Positions 63,837 through 64,000 of a stretch of DNA of 64,000 nucleotides are shown here, one piece after another. The translations under genes were made by a program, and so were the position numbers. The first letter of the stretch is position 1, and each line of letters starts with the position of its first letter. Source of the stretch: Candidatus Gastranaerophilales bacterium (GTDB lineage: Bacteria > Cyanobacteriota > Vampirovibrionia > Gastranaerophilales > Gastranaerophilaceae); the NCBI GenBank assembly GCA_944324485.1, contig CALUWM010000004.1:1-64000 (forward strand). The letters run 5' to 3'. Below the pieces are notes generated by a model, which was not told the origin of the DNA, made no database searches, and saw only the letters and a list, made by a program, of their open reading frames with translations.

Positions 63837-64000
63837 ATTAATACCTCTCTCTCTAAAACGTGTTATTAAATATCCCTACACTGTAATAAAGTTTTTTTTG
63901 TTGAATTAATTGCTTGTTTTTTATTATTTAGTTTACAAAAGTTAACAATTCAAGAAAGACTCTTCCATATTTCTTGATTTTAGGGGTTTTAAGGGGTAAG

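Noticed and set aside
1-64000. CRISPR array, IS element or prophage
   Set aside because: No regularly spaced repeats, transposase, integrase or terminal repeats were seen.

Overview
The window is an AT-rich, densely packed chromosomal segment of a flagellated, Gram-negative-type bacterium. Evidence for the envelope type is a KDO cytidylyltransferase (kdsB), an OstA/LptD-type outer-membrane protein and several signal-peptide beta-barrel or TPR proteins. Evidence for motility is a flagellin and a flaG-fliS-fliT-like cluster. Folate-dependent TrmFO, a diiron flavoprotein (FprA), a bifunctional-nuclease (DUF151) protein, an LL-DAP-aminotransferase-like enzyme, HEAT repeats of the phycobilisome-lyase type and many unrecognised proteins fit a non-photosynthetic, anaerobic or microaerobic relative of Cyanobacteria (Gastranaerophilales / Vampirovibrionia, 'Melainabacteria'). 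That assignment is inference from gene content; no 16S gene is present.

Layout. 0-3 kb: flagellin, then rplS-ylqF-rnhB on the minus strand. 3-8.3 kb: a secreted PLD-type nuclease-like protein, an unlisted 34-codon membrane microgene, an EnvC/M23 murein hydrolase activator and an LptD-like protein. 8.2-14 kb: kdsB with a TPR lipoprotein-like/secreted protein, and a divergent TPR operon with a YkgJ-type cysteine-cluster protein. 14-20.5 kb: DapL-like aminotransferase, rpsP, a degenerate TrpD-fold protein, an outer-membrane protein, unknowns and a GT39-like membrane glycosyltransferase. 20.6-29.6 kb: sbcDC, fprA, acyl-CoA ligase, bfn, DUF1858 protein, tRNA-Leu(UAA), HEAT-repeat protein. 29.6-35.2 kb (minus): a small secreted protein, pepA, trmFO, DivIC/FtsB-like protein, asparaginase and an MshEN-like protein. 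35.3-36.6 kb: flaG-fliS-fliT-like. 36.6-41.6 kb (minus): aroF-glyQ-two paralogous amino-acid permeases. 41.7-49.4 kb: rnhA, rmuC, FAD oxidoreductase with a zinc-ribbon membrane protein, ftsH. 49.5-53.3 kb: folK-HI0933-like-lpd-lipA. 53.3-56.6 kb (minus): MerR/HspR-like regulator, rimO, second GT39-like protein. 57-58.2 kb (minus): a compact anti-sigma-like/ECF sigma/Spy-CpxP-like module. 58.4-64 kb: lineage-specific unknowns, fusA, an EF-hand protein and a coiled-coil protein.

How it works together. Most genes are housekeeping (translation, RNA modification, cell wall, lipoate). The more unusual items are the ECF envelope-sensing module (57.0-58.2 kb), an MshEN-like putative c-di-GMP-binding protein divergent from flagellar chaperone genes, a PLD protein with a degenerate thermonuclease domain, and a promoter architecture. 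Several genes that lack a Shine-Dalgarno have a recognisable -10 box ending 6-7 nt before the ATG, which predicts leaderless mRNAs, while other genes have a clear AGGAG-type site. No mobile element, prophage, CRISPR array or rRNA was seen.
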